Source: Orlajensenia stereocauli (GTDB taxonomy: Bacteria; Actinomycetota; Actinomycetes; Actinomycetales; Microbacteriaceae). From it: 64,000 bases of DNA. The notes below the pieces were generated by a model. That model searched no databases, had not been told where the DNA came from, and worked only from the letters and a program-made list of their open reading frames with translations. Below are positions 1 to 8,656 of this stretch, in pieces. Both the position numbers and the translations under genes were made by a program. The stretch's first letter is position 1, and each line of letters begins with the position of its first letter. The stretch lies in the NCBI RefSeq assembly GCF_039548895.1, contig NZ_JBCLVG010000001.1. The stretch is one strand, 5' to 3'.

Positions 1-1142
1 CGCAGGGCCGGGTGAACGGCCAGTTCGCCGCCCTGTCCGCGGTGCAGCTGGGCACCATCGCCATCCGCGATGCCATCGAGAAGTCCGGCGTCGACGCGAA
101 CGACATCGATCAGGTGCTGATGGGCCAGGTGCTCCAGGCCGGTGCCGGCCAGAATCCGGCCAAGCAGAGTGCCGTCGCCGCCGGGATCCCATGGCGGGTG
201 CCGGCCATGACGCTGAACAAGGTCTGCCTCTCGGGGCTCGCCGCCGTCATCGACGCCGCCAGGCTGATCCGCCTGGGTGAGGCATCCGTCGTCGTCGCCG
301 GAGGCCAGGAGTCCATGACGAATGCCCCGCACCTGCTGCCGGGATCCCGCCGCGGCTGGGCTTACGGCGACGTCACGATGATCGACCATGCCGCATTCGA
401 CGGGCTGACGGATGCCTTCGACAGGGTGTCGATGGGCGCATCGACCGAGGAGCACAACGGCCCGCTGGCGATCAGTCGCACCGACCAGGACACCGTTGCG
501 GCAGCATCGCACCAGCGCGCCGGAGCCGCCATGGAGGCTGGCGTCTTCGCCGACGAGATCGTCGCCGTCAGCGTTCCACAGCGGAAGGGCGACCCGGTGG
601 TCGTCGCGACGGACGAGGGAGTGCGTCCCACCTCGACGGTCGAGACGCTGGCCGCCCTGCGCCCGGCCTTCTCCTCCACCGGCACCATCACCGCCGGCAA
701 CTCCTCCCCGCTCTCCGACGGCGCGAGTGCGCTCGTCGTGGCGAGCCGGGAGTACGCCGAGTCGCACGGTCTCAGCTGGCTCGCCGTGATCGAGGCGTCG
801 GGCCATGTCGCCGGACCGGACAACTCCCTGCACTCCCAGCCGTCCAACGCCATCGCCGCGGCTCTGGCCAGGCAGGGGTGGGATGCATCCGAGCTCGACC
901 TCGTCGAGATCAACGAGGCCTTCGCCGCCGTCGCCGTGCAGTCGACCCGCGACCTCGGCATCGACGCGGAGGTCGTCAACGTGCACGGCGGAGCGATAGC
1001 CCTCGGCCACCCGATCGGAGCCTCCGGCGCGCGGCTCGCCCTGCACGCGGCCCACGAGCTGGCACGTCGCGGCTCCGGGCGTGCAGCCGTGGCGTTGTGC
1101 GGCGGCGGCGGTCAGGGAGACGCTCTGCTGCTCTCGCGCTGA
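1..1142 (+). CDS. Acetyl-CoA acetyltransferase (thiolase), 5' end cut by the window
   Basis: Thiolase-family enzyme that condenses two acetyl-CoA to acetoacetyl-CoA or runs the reverse cleavage. The reading frame is open to the left window edge, and the residues before the first GTG (base 12) already match the conserved thiolase N-terminus (TP-x-GR-x-x-G), so the true start lies outside. The nucleophilic Cys is in VCLSG about 75 residues in. The NEAFA and GHPIGASGAR motifs and the C-terminal CGGGGQGDAL motif with the second catalytic Cys follow. About 379 residues are visible against 390-400 usual for the family. It converges on the next gene across a small GC hairpin. Acetyl-CoA specificity, as opposed to longer acyl chains, is not proven by sequence. 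Confidence 0.93.
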   Translation, partial: QGRVNGQFAALSAVQLGTIAIRDAIEKSGVDANDIDQVLMGQVLQAGAGQNPAKQSAVAAGIPWRVPAMTLNKVCLSGLAAVIDAARLIRLGEASVVVAGGQESMTNAPHLLPGSRRGWAYGDVTMIDHAAFDGLTDAFDRVSMGASTEEHNGPLAISRTDQDTVAAASHQRAGAAMEAGVFADEIVAVSVPQRKGDPVVVATDEGVRPTSTVETLAALRPAFSSTGTITAGNSSPLSDGASALVVASREYAESHGLSWLAVIEASGHVAGPDNSLHSQPSNAIAAALARQGWDASELDLVEINEAFAAVAVQSTRDLGIDAEVVNVHGGAIALGHPIGASGARLALHAAHELARRGSGRAAVALCGGGGQGDALLLSR

Positions 1143-1143
1143 G

Positions 1144-1160
1144 GGCGGTCCGGCACCGCC
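1144..1160. terminator. Small hairpin between convergent genes
   Basis: Arms GGCGGT and ACCGCC with a 5-base loop lie in the 22-base gap between the thiolase stop and the stop of the opposing membrane-protein gene. There is no T-run, so it is only a candidate bidirectional terminator. Confidence 0.35.
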
Positions 1161-1164
1161 GGGC

Positions 1165-4100
1165 TCAGGTGAGGTCGCGCATGCGCGCTGCCACGCCCTT
1201 GTCGGACCCCTCACGACGCTCGGACCCGACGGCGATCACGAGCAGCACGGCTCCGGCCGTGGCCAGCGTGATCCACCACGGCAGCGACTGGATGTCGCGG
1301 CCGAGCTGTACGGCGAACACCAGCACGTTCTCGACCGGGAGCACCACGAGGCCGATGATGAATGGTGCGGCGAGTCTGCGGCGAGCCCCCACGAGGATCG
1401 CCACCAGCGCGAGGGCTATCACCAGGATGGCGCGCCACGTCGTCGGGTCCGTCACCGTCGCCATCATCGAGGGGACCAGCAGGACGATCAGTCCGGGGCC
1501 GAGCAGGCGCCACGATCCGCTGAAGCCCGTCGGCCAGGCGTTCAGGCGACCGAAGGCCGACGACGATCCGGATGGCGCCGACGCCGCGCCGTCGGCATCC
1601 GTCGCCCGATGCCCCATCGCCACGATGCCGGCGAGCAGAAGCCCCAGGGCGAGCGGGATCGAGAAGCCCTCCACACGGAGGATCTCGCGTTCGCTCCAGC
1701 CGGCGACGCCCGTGCACCACGCCACGGCCCACAGGAACCAGACCGGCGGCAGCGTCGTCGCGTGCGACTGTGCGCGCACCGCCGTGATCACGACGAGGGC
1801 CAGCAGGAGCACGGCGAGGATCCACAGGGTCCAGATCGAGAACGGGTCGTCGCGCACAGCCGTGATGGGGCCCGCGACCAGATAGACGGATGCCGCGGCG
1901 TAGACCCAGCGCGATCTGGCGCCAGCACGCACCAGCAGCCACCCCGCCGTCGCGGCGAGCAGGCACGCGGCGACGGCGTACCCGATCACCGTCACCATCA
2001 GCGCGGCGTCGGAGATGCCGGGAAGCAGGTCGAACTCGAGACCGTAGCGAATGCCCTGGACGGCACCTGCGCCGGCTGCGGCGATGGCGATGACGGCCAC
2101 GGGCAGGCCCAGGGCGGCGAGTCGGGTTCTGGGTTCACCGGACGGACGGGTGATGAGGGCCAGGAAGACCAGGAGCGCCGCCGCCGCACCGAAGAGGGCG
2201 AGCGTGCGCCAGGGGGCTGCAGCATCGACGCCGGAGCCCGACACGGCCAGCGCCACGAGCGATGGGACGACGGCACTCGCCAGGCCCGTCGTGGCAAGGG
2301 GGACGCCGCGTCGGCCTCGAGCCAGGAGGATCGTGCCGACGAGGGCCGCGACCATCGCCGGAGGCAGCACGTAGGGCTCGACGACGTCGACGCCCGCGAT
2401 GGCCCAGCGGCACCAGAGCGCGCCGGTCCAGGCTGCGGCGGCGATCCACCAGCCGTAGCGACGAACCCATAGTCCGGTGGCAGCGGCGCCGATGCCGATC
2501 ACGAGCAGCACCACGAAGGCCGTCTCGAGCCCGGCGACGCCGACGAGGGCGATGAGCACGGCGAGGGCGCCGGTGAGCAGGGCCGACCCCTCGATCGCCA
2601 GCCTCACCGCGCGAGCTTCGCGCTGCGCCGATCCGGCCCTCTCGAGGGCCGTCTGGATGACGCCGGTGCTGGGCAGAACGGCGGCGACGATGACGGCGAT
2701 GATCGGCAGGGCGACGGGAGATCCGCTGGTCGGGAGGAAGGCGGCGCAGAGGCACACGACCACCACGGCGAGCGCCGGCACGATCACGGCAGCGGCCACG
2801 GCGCGGACGACGACGGTCAGGCCGGGCCGCCGGGTCGTGGTGAGGGCGAAGGCGAGCAGCGCCGTCACCCCGGTGGAGAGGGCGGTCCAGGCGCTCCGCT
2901 CCTGCAGTACACCGGCGATTCCGACGAGGAACGGCACGCTGGTCACGATCAGCACCGCATACCAGGTGCCGGCCCGCAGCCACCGCGTGAGGGTCGCCGC
3001 GAGCGCTGCCAGGGCGGCCACGGTGGTGGTGAGGCAGAGCACCGGGACGGTGTCGAGGCCGGCGAGGTCGAGGGCCAGGCCGGTCACCACCAGGGCGTAG
3101 GCGAACCCGACGCCCATGTGCGCCGGACGGAGCACCACGGGAACAGTGTGGGCGAGCAGCACTGTGAGTACGACGGCCACGGCACCGACAACGACGGCGA
3201 GCCGCTGCTCCGGCCAGGACAGCACGACGGCGAGGACGAGCACGGCATGGGCGCCGACGATGCCTGGCAGGCGCAGCGCGAGCCTGGAGTCGCGCACGCG
3301 TGGCACGAACAGGAGCACCGCTCCGGCCAGGGCGGCCAGCGCCAACGCCTCGGCCGACCGCGCCCAGGGCTGCAGCTGCGACCAGGCCGGGAACGTCACG
3401 ACGCCGACGGCGGCGATCCAGCGCGCGGCGACGAGGGGATCTGCCAGGACCCGCCATGGCTCGCCCGGGGAGAGGCGTGCCGCCGCCCAGACGGCGACGC
3501 CGACGGCGATGAGGCCGACCACGGCGGCCAGCTGCTCCGTCGCGTAACCGCCGAGGAACGTCCTCCCGAAGACCGCGTAGTCGGACGTACCGGATGTCGC
3601 CCCGCCGATGACGGTCGCGACGGCTCCGCCGACCGCGACGGCGAACGCGGGGACGGCGAACAGCAGCGTCGTGACCAGAGCGCCAGTGCGGAGCGCTGTG
3701 CAGTTGACGGATGCCGCAATCGGCACGACGCTGACGGCGACGAGCACGAGACCCCCGGCCACGGGCACGAGGGCGGGCCACCAGCGGCCGTCGCCGAAGT
3801 CCGGCGCCTGCGCCAGCCCAGCGAGCGCGCCGGCACTCAGCACGCCGGCCAGGGCGCTCCAGAACCCGCGCAGGCCCGAACGGGCACTGAGCATGGCCAG
3901 GGCGGCGAGAGCAGCATAGGCGGCGGCGATGCCGACGGCGGTGGCAGCCGACGAGGCATTGCTCACGAAGGCGACCCAGGGCGCCTGGCCCACGACGATG
4001 AACACGACGAGCACCTGCAGCACCTGGAGCGAGATCCGATCGGCCTCGAGCGCACTGGAGAAACGTGCACGCAGGCGCCGGACGACCCGGTGCAGCGCGA

Positions 4101-4956
4101 CGGCGGCGAAGCCGACCCCGAGGTGGCCTACGACGGCCCAGACGCCGGCGTTCGCTGCGGCGTCTCCCGTATCCGTTCCCGCGTAGCCGAGGAAGGCAGG
4201 CACGACGGCCACGCCCATCAGGCCGACCCAGAGCCAGGTGCGCAGTCGCACGATCGCGGCCACCACGATCATCGTTGCCGACGCCACGAGCAGGCCGAGG
4301 GCCGCGAACCACCAGCCGCTCACACTCTCGGGCGCGAGTTCGGAGAACGACCAGACGTCGAGGGCGACGAACACCATGCCGAGGCCGCCGATCGCCTCGG
4401 ACGAGAACGTGAGGCCGCGCCGGGCCAGCAGCCAGGCTCCCCCGAGGAAGGCGGCAGTGCAGACGGCGATGATGACTGTGCGCGCACCGAAGTCGAGGTC
4501 GGGGTTGAGGAACGTGAACACTATCGCCGCGACGGCGACGAGGCCGGCGCCGGCGACGGCGAGAACCGACTGCAGGCTGATCTGGGAGTCGAAGCGGGCC
4601 CCGGATGCGACGGCTCGAGGTGCAGCGACGCCAGGTGCGACGGCTGCCGCAGCCGTGGCCGCCACCGCCGGCGGAGCTACAGCAGCGGCGCTCGCGACGG
4701 CGCTCACGGCGACGGGCGCCGGCGTCCGCCCTGCGGCCGGCGTGGTCGCGGCATCCGGGATCACGGCGATCGCCGCCGCACGGCGCTCGATGGCGAAAGC
4801 GGCCTTCTGCGACCAGTTCCATGCCTCCTGCGCTGCGGCACTGCCGAGGTCTGCCCCGCACGACGGGCACACGGCGACGCCGACGACCGGGGCTCCGCAT
4901 CGCGGGCAGATCGTCGGGTCGAGCAGGTATCGTGCGGCGTCGTCGCTCCAGGCCAT
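1165..4956 (-). CDS. Giant polytopic membrane protein with N-terminal zinc ribbon (SCO7613-like)
   Basis: A 1263-residue protein of unknown function. Residues 18-36 form a zinc ribbon of two Cys-x-x-Cys knuckles (CPRCG and CPSCG). An Ala/Pro-rich linker follows, then from about residue 125 to the end an almost unbroken series of hydrophobic segments rich in Ala, Val and Leu, probably 30 or more membrane spans. This layout matches the actinobacterial SCO7613-type membrane protein family. The ATG start lies 7 bases after the -10-like TAGGCT with no Shine-Dalgarno sequence, which suggests a leaderless transcript. It sits downstream of rseP on the same strand, where ispG is often found in other actinobacteria. 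No catalytic motif is visible and a function cannot be assigned. Confidence 0.85.
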   Translation of the reverse strand: MAWSDDAARYLLDPTICPRCGAPVVGVAVCPSCGADLGSAAAQEAWNWSQKAAFAIERRAAAIAVIPDAATTPAAGRTPAPVAVSAVASAAAVAPPAVAATAAAAVAPGVAAPRAVASGARFDSQISLQSVLAVAGAGLVAVAAIVFTFLNPDLDFGARTVIIAVCTAAFLGGAWLLARRGLTFSSEAIGGLGMVFVALDVWSFSELAPESVSGWWFAALGLLVASATMIVVAAIVRLRTWLWVGLMGVAVVPAFLGYAGTDTGDAAANAGVWAVVGHLGVGFAAVALHRVVRRLRARFSSALEADRISLQVLQVLVVFIVVGQAPWVAFVSNASSAATAVGIAAAYAALAALAMLSARSGLRGFWSALAGVLSAGALAGLAQAPDFGDGRWWPALVPVAGGLVLVAVSVVPIAASVNCTALRTGALVTTLLFAVPAFAVAVGGAVATVIGGATSGTSDYAVFGRTFLGGYATEQLAAVVGLIAVGVAVWAAARLSPGEPWRVLADPLVAARWIAAVGVVTFPAWSQLQPWARSAEALALAALAGAVLLFVPRVRDSRLALRLPGIVGAHAVLVLAVVLSWPEQRLAVVVGAVAVVLTVLLAHTVPVVLRPAHMGVGFAYALVVTGLALDLAGLDTVPVLCLTTTVAALAALAATLTRWLRAGTWYAVLIVTSVPFLVGIAGVLQERSAWTALSTGVTALLAFALTTTRRPGLTVVVRAVAAAVIVPALAVVVVCLCAAFLPTSGSPVALPIIAVIVAAVLPSTGVIQTALERAGSAQREARAVRLAIEGSALLTGALAVLIALVGVAGLETAFVVLLVIGIGAAATGLWVRRYGWWIAAAAWTGALWCRWAIAGVDVVEPYVLPPAMVAALVGTILLARGRRGVPLATTGLASAVVPSLVALAVSGSGVDAAAPWRTLALFGAAAALLVFLALITRPSGEPRTRLAALGLPVAVIAIAAAGAGAVQGIRYGLEFDLLPGISDAALMVTVIGYAVAACLLAATAGWLLVRAGARSRWVYAAASVYLVAGPITAVRDDPFSIWTLWILAVLLLALVVITAVRAQSHATTLPPVWFLWAVAWCTGVAGWSEREILRVEGFSIPLALGLLLAGIVAMGHRATDADGAASAPSGSSSAFGRLNAWPTGFSGSWRLLGPGLIVLLVPSMMATVTDPTTWRAILVIALALVAILVGARRRLAAPFIIGLVVLPVENVLVFAVQLGRDIQSLPWWITLATAGAVLLVIAVGSERREGSDKGVAARMRDLT

Positions 4957-4963
4957 GCCGGCG

Positions 4964-4969
4964 AGCCTA
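4964..4969 (-). promoter_or_regulatory. -10 element for the SCO7613-like gene
   Basis: TAGGCT on the minus strand, 7 bases before the ATG at 4956, with no Shine-Dalgarno sequence between. This is consistent with a leaderless mRNA. No good -35 is seen. Confidence 0.45.
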
Positions 4970-5003
4970 TCGGCGGCGGGTGCCCCCTACCGGCGGCGAC
5001 ACC

Positions 5004-5020
5004 ACTCCGGTGAACGGAGT
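5004..5020. terminator. Hairpin downstream of rseP
   Basis: Arms ACTCCG and CGGAGT with a 5-base loop, 18 bases past the rseP stop. No T-run follows, so this is a weak terminator candidate. Confidence 0.3.
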
Positions 5021-5038
5021 CGGGGCGAGCCCTGAGGA

Positions 5039-6466
5039 TCAGCCGAAGATGTTGATGGGCTTGACGATGTCTGCGTACACCAGCAGCAGGCTCATGCCGC
5101 CGAGGATGATGACGACGGCGAAGGTGAGCGGCATCAGCTTGGCGATGTCGACGGGACCCGGATCACGGCGCCCGGCCAGCTTCGCGAAGCCCCGTCGGAT
5201 CGCCTCCCAGAGCGCACCGGCGATGTGACCGCCGTCGAGCGGGAGCAACGGCACCAGGTTGAACACGAACAGGGCGACGTTGAGCGAGGCGATGAGTCCG
5301 ATGAGGCTCGCGGCCTTCGACTGCAGCGGGATGGTGTCGATGCTGGCGATCTCGCCGGCCACCCGACCGACGCCGACCACGCTGATCGGGCCGTTGGGGT
5401 CTCGCTCCCCCGTGCCGAAGGCGGCCTGGGCGATGCCCACCATGCGCTCGGGCAGGTTGATGATGATGTGGGCGACCCCGGCGATGTTCTCGCCGACGGC
5501 AGGCAGCACCGCTGTCGCCGGCTGCGGCACGAGCTCGCTGGCCGGCCCGATCCCCACGAATCCGTAGGTGGCCGTCTCCGGCTTGCCGTCAGCATCGAGC
5601 ACGTTCTTGCCGGCGTCGTCGTAGACGTAGCGTTCGGCGGGCAGGGGCGTCACGGTGAGGGTCCGCTCGGAGCCGTCGCGCTCGACGACCACGAGAAGTT
5701 CCTTGTCGGATGACTCGCGGATCACGGCCGTCGATGCGTCCCAGTTGGTGACCGGCTCACCGTCGATGGAGACGAGGCGATCGCCGGGGAGGAGGCCGGC
5801 GGCCGCGGCGGGAGATGGAGCATCCGTCGACTCGCAGGTCTGCCGCTCGCTGGTCGCCGGCAGCACGCAGGCCGAGACGCTGCCGACAGTCGTCGATGCC
5901 TGCGCCGTGCCGAATCCCATGAGCAGCACCGCGAACAGCACGACGGCGATCACGAGGTTCATGAACGGGCCGCCGAACATGATGATGATGCGCTTCCACA
6001 CGGGGAGCAGGTAGAAGGCGCGGTGCTCGTCGCCCTCGGTGATGGTCTCGGCGCTGGCGGCCCTGGCATCGGCCGCCATACGTCCGAAGTAGCCGCTCTT
6101 CTCGGCCTCCCGGGCGTCGATCGAGTCGTCGAAGGCCGAAGTGACGGGTCCGGAGTCCGTGCGACCCTCCTGCACCAGCGTCTGGAAGAAGCCGGTTCCT
6201 CCCTCGCGCACCTTCTCGCCCTTGTGCGGCGGGAACATGCCGATCATCGAGATGTACCCGCCGAGCGGGATGGCCTTGAGGCCGTACTCGGTCTCGCCAC
6301 GGCGCTTCGAGAAGATGGTGGGCCCGAAGCCGATCATGTACTGAGTGACCTTGACCCCGAAGAGCTTCGCCGGAACGAGGTGCCCCACCTCGTGAAGCGC
6401 GATGGAGACGGCGAGGCCCAGCGCCACGATGACGACGCCGAGGATGAAGGGCAGCACGGTTTCCAC
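5039..6466 (-). CDS. rseP: M50 site-2 zinc metalloprotease (RseP/Rip1 family)
   Basis: Intramembrane protease that cleaves anti-sigma factors and other membrane proteins within the bilayer. The first membrane helix carries the zinc motif HEVGH at about residues 26-30. A PDZ-like domain follows in the extracytoplasmic part (about residues 210-270), and the C-terminal region has NLVPLLPLDGG, the S2P third-ligand motif. At 475 residues it is slightly longer than Rip1 of Mycobacterium, mostly through a charged insert at about residues 85-140. The GTG start follows TACTCT by exactly 6 bases, a leaderless arrangement. The usual actinobacterial order is dxr-rseP-ispG. Here an opposite-strand epimerase gene lies between dxr and rseP. 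Confidence 0.93.
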   Translation of the reverse strand: METVLPFILGVVIVALGLAVSIALHEVGHLVPAKLFGVKVTQYMIGFGPTIFSKRRGETEYGLKAIPLGGYISMIGMFPPHKGEKVREGGTGFFQTLVQEGRTDSGPVTSAFDDSIDAREAEKSGYFGRMAADARAASAETITEGDEHRAFYLLPVWKRIIIMFGGPFMNLVIAVVLFAVLLMGFGTAQASTTVGSVSACVLPATSERQTCESTDAPSPAAAAGLLPGDRLVSIDGEPVTNWDASTAVIRESSDKELLVVVERDGSERTLTVTPLPAERYVYDDAGKNVLDADGKPETATYGFVGIGPASELVPQPATAVLPAVGENIAGVAHIIINLPERMVGIAQAAFGTGERDPNGPISVVGVGRVAGEIASIDTIPLQSKAASLIGLIASLNVALFVFNLVPLLPLDGGHIAGALWEAIRRGFAKLAGRRDPGPVDIAKLMPLTFAVVIILGGMSLLLVYADIVKPINIFG

Positions 6467-6472
6467 TCGCTC

Positions 6473-6478
6473 AGAGTA
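6473..6478 (-). promoter_or_regulatory. -10 element for rseP, leaderless
   Basis: TACTCT on the minus strand followed by 6 bases and the GTG start of rseP. No ribosome binding site fits in between. Confidence 0.45.
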
Positions 6479-6525
6479 GCCGCGCGAAGCTTGGAAGGGG
6501 CTGGTGGCCGGCTGGACACCTTCGC

Positions 6526-6531
6526 TACGGT
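6526..6531 (+). promoter_or_regulatory. -10 element for the epimerase gene, leaderless
   Basis: TACGGT followed by 6 bases and ATG. It has the same geometry as several other promoters in this window, and no clear -35. Confidence 0.4.
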
Positions 6532-6537
6532 CGACGG

Positions 6538-7458
6538 ATGCGTCAACTCGTCGTCGGACACGGACTGATCGGCTCTCTCCTCGCGCAGCGACTCGTGGCG
6601 AGGGGCGACAGCGTCGTCGTCGCGACCCGCGACGGCAGGGCCGTGCCCGGAGCGGCGTCGGCCACGGCCGATGCCTCGGATGCCGTCGCCCTCAGCGCTG
6701 CGGCCGTAGGTGCCGACACGATCTTCCTGGTGACCAATCCGCCCTACGACCGCTGGACCGAGCAGTGGCCGCCGATCTTCGAGGCTGCGATCGAAGCGGC
6801 AGCCGCATCCGGAGCCGCCCTCGTGGTGATGGGAAACCTCTACTCCTACGGCGTGCCGACGGGGCCGATGACCGAGACCTCGCCCGAGACCACGACAGAG
6901 GCCAAGGGGCTGGTGCGCCGCGACGGCTGGGCCCGGGTGCGCGAGGCCACGGCACAGGGCAGGATCCGCGGGGTGGAGGTGCGCGCGAGCGACTACTTCG
7001 GCCCCGGCGCCGGGCGCAACGCCCACCTCGGGAGCGACTTCCTCGGGCCCGTGCTGGCGTCGAAGACGGCGCGCATCATCGGCGACGCCGACGCGACGCA
7101 CAGCTGGAGCTATGTGCCCGACATCGTGGCGACACTCATCGCGGCGGCCGATCACGATGGGCACTGGGGCCGGGTCTGGCACGTGCCCAGCGGAGAGCCG
7201 CGCACGCGCACGGCCATAGCCGCCGAGGTGAACTCCGGCTGGGGTTCGAGCGGCAGCATCCGTCCGTATCCGACGGCGATGCTCAAGGCCATCGGACTGG
7301 TGAACGGCGAGATCCGGGAGATCGTGGCGTCGAGCTACCAGTTCCGCACGCCGTTCGTCATCGACTCCAGGGAGACCGAGCGACTGCTCGGGGTGTCGGC
7401 GACGGCATGGGCCGAGGCACTGCGCACGACGGTGGAGTCGGTGCGAGCGGTCGGCTGA
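6538..7458 (+). CDS. NAD(P)-dependent epimerase/dehydratase family (extended SDR) protein
   Basis: A 306-residue Rossmann-fold protein. The N-terminus reads VVGHGLIGSLLA, a slightly altered Gly-x-Gly-x-x-Gly dinucleotide-binding loop. The Tyr of NLYSYGVPTGP falls where extended SDRs keep the catalytic Tyr, but the usual Tyr-x-x-x-Lys is not obvious, so catalysis on a sugar nucleotide is uncertain. It resembles the NAD-dependent epimerase or NmrA-like proteins common in Actinobacteria. It is read from its own leaderless-type promoter, opposite to and between dxr and rseP. Substrate unknown. Confidence 0.8.
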   Translation: MRQLVVGHGLIGSLLAQRLVARGDSVVVATRDGRAVPGAASATADASDAVALSAAAVGADTIFLVTNPPYDRWTEQWPPIFEAAIEAAAASGAALVVMGNLYSYGVPTGPMTETSPETTTEAKGLVRRDGWARVREATAQGRIRGVEVRASDYFGPGAGRNAHLGSDFLGPVLASKTARIIGDADATHSWSYVPDIVATLIAAADHDGHWGRVWHVPSGEPRTRTAIAAEVNSGWGSSGSIRPYPTAMLKAIGLVNGEIREIVASSYQFRTPFVIDSRETERLLGVSATAWAEALRTTVESVRAVG

Positions 7459-7482
7459 GGCGGATCGCCGGACGAGCCCGCG

Positions 7483-7509
7483 GCCGGGTCAGCCGGGTCA
7501 GCCGGGTCA
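7483..7509. repeat. Three tandem 9-bp repeats
   Basis: GCCGGGTCA occurs three times head to tail (7483, 7492, 7501). The last copy supplies the TGA stop of dxr on the minus strand. It is probably slippage-generated and lies between the convergent epimerase and dxr genes. Confidence 0.8.
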
Positions 7510-8598
7510 GCCGGCGATGATCGCGTCCGCGGCGGCGCGGGCGTCGAGCTCGGCCTGCGCCAACGACTCGCGCGTGAGGCTGCCCGACTCAGGAGCATGG
7601 GCGTCGACGACGCGCTCCACTGTGTCGACGATGTCGAGGAAGCCGATGCGTCCTGCGTGGAACGCGTGCACGGCCTGCTCATTCGCGGCGTTGAAGACCG
7701 CGGGGTAGGTGCCGCCGGCGCGCCCCACCCGTTTGGCGAGGGCGACGGCGGGGAACGCGACCTCGTCGAGCGGGGCGAAGGTCCAGCTGTGGGCCCGGGT
7801 CCAGTCCAGCGGGACGCCGACTCCGGCGACGCGGTTCGGCCAGTCCAGTCCGAGCGAGATGGGCAGGCGCATGTCGGGCGGCGAGGCCTGGGCGATGGTC
7901 GATCCGTCGACGAACTCGACCATCGAGTGGATGACCGACTGCGGATGCACTGTCACCTCGATGGCGTCGTATGGCACGTCGAACAGCAGGTGCGCCTCGA
8001 TCACCTCGAGCCCCTTGTTCACGAGGGTCGCGGAGTTGGTGGTGACGACGAGGCCCATGTCCCAGGTGGGGTGGGCGAGAGCGTCGCGAGGAGAGGCATC
8101 CGTCATCTCGGCACGGGAGCGACCGCGGAACGGGCCGCCGGATGCCGTGAGCACGAGGCGGCGCACCTCGCTCGGCGCACCGGCCAGGAGGGCCTGGGCG
8201 ATGGCGGAGTGCTCCGAGTCGACGGGCACGATCTGGCCCGGAGCCGCGATGGCCCTCACCAGTTCGCCGCCGACGATGAGGGACTCCTTGTTGGCCAGGG
8301 CGAGGGTGCGCCCGGTCTCGAGCGCCGCGAGGGTCGGGCCGAGGCCGATGGACCCCGTGATGCCATTGATGACGACGTCGGCGTCGACGGTGCGCACCAT
8401 CTGCTCGGCCTCGATCTCGCCGAATGCCGTGTGCTCGACACCGAAGGCCGCAGCCTGTTCTGCGACGAGGGCTCGGTTGGATCCTGCCGCGAGACCGACC
8501 ACCTCGAACCTGTCGCGATTGGCGCCGATGACGTCGAGTGCCTGCGTGCCGATGGAACCCGTCGAGCCGAGGATGATGATCCGCTTCACCTGCGTCAC
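7507..8598 (-). CDS. dxr: 1-deoxy-D-xylulose 5-phosphate reductoisomerase
   Basis: Second step of the non-mevalonate (MEP) isoprenoid pathway: converts DXP to 2-C-methyl-D-erythritol 4-phosphate with NADPH and a divalent metal. The N-terminus has ILGSTGSIGTQ, the NADPH-binding motif. The SEHSAIAQAL segment with metal-binding Glu, the ASGGPFRG substrate loop and LANKESLI are all present. I place the start at the GTG at 8598, 9 bases after a strong GGAGGG, giving 363 residues that begin just before the conserved KRIIILG. A longer start at 8625 (GTG, 6 bases after ATACAT, leaderless geometry) is possible and adds 9 residues. It is separated from its usual partner rseP by an opposite-strand gene. 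Confidence 0.95.
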   Translation of the reverse strand: MTQVKRIIILGSTGSIGTQALDVIGANRDRFEVVGLAAGSNRALVAEQAAAFGVEHTAFGEIEAEQMVRTVDADVVINGITGSIGLGPTLAALETGRTLALANKESLIVGGELVRAIAAPGQIVPVDSEHSAIAQALLAGAPSEVRRLVLTASGGPFRGRSRAEMTDASPRDALAHPTWDMGLVVTTNSATLVNKGLEVIEAHLLFDVPYDAIEVTVHPQSVIHSMVEFVDGSTIAQASPPDMRLPISLGLDWPNRVAGVGVPLDWTRAHSWTFAPLDEVAFPAVALAKRVGRAGGTYPAVFNAANEQAVHAFHAGRIGFLDIVDTVERVVDAHAPESGSLTRESLAQAELDARAAADAIIAG

Positions 8599-8644
8599 TC
8601 TACGCGGCCCTCCGTGCATGCTCACCGGCGCATGTATTTCGGAC

Positions 8645-8650
8645 TACGGT
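8645..8650 (+). promoter_or_regulatory. -10 element for the acyltransferase gene, leaderless
   Basis: TACGGT, 6 bases before the ATG at 8657. No Shine-Dalgarno sequence. Confidence 0.4.
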
Positions 8651-8656
8651 GAACGG

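Noticed and set aside
3118..5013. Long plus-strand open frame opposite the SCO7613-like gene
   Set aside because: It encodes an Arg/Gly/Asp/Glu-rich sequence typical of antisense shadows in GC-rich DNA and has no domain. The minus frame has clear membrane helices and a zinc ribbon.
7483..7509. CRISPR-like array
   Set aside because: Three contiguous 9-base units without spacers. They are simple tandem repeats.
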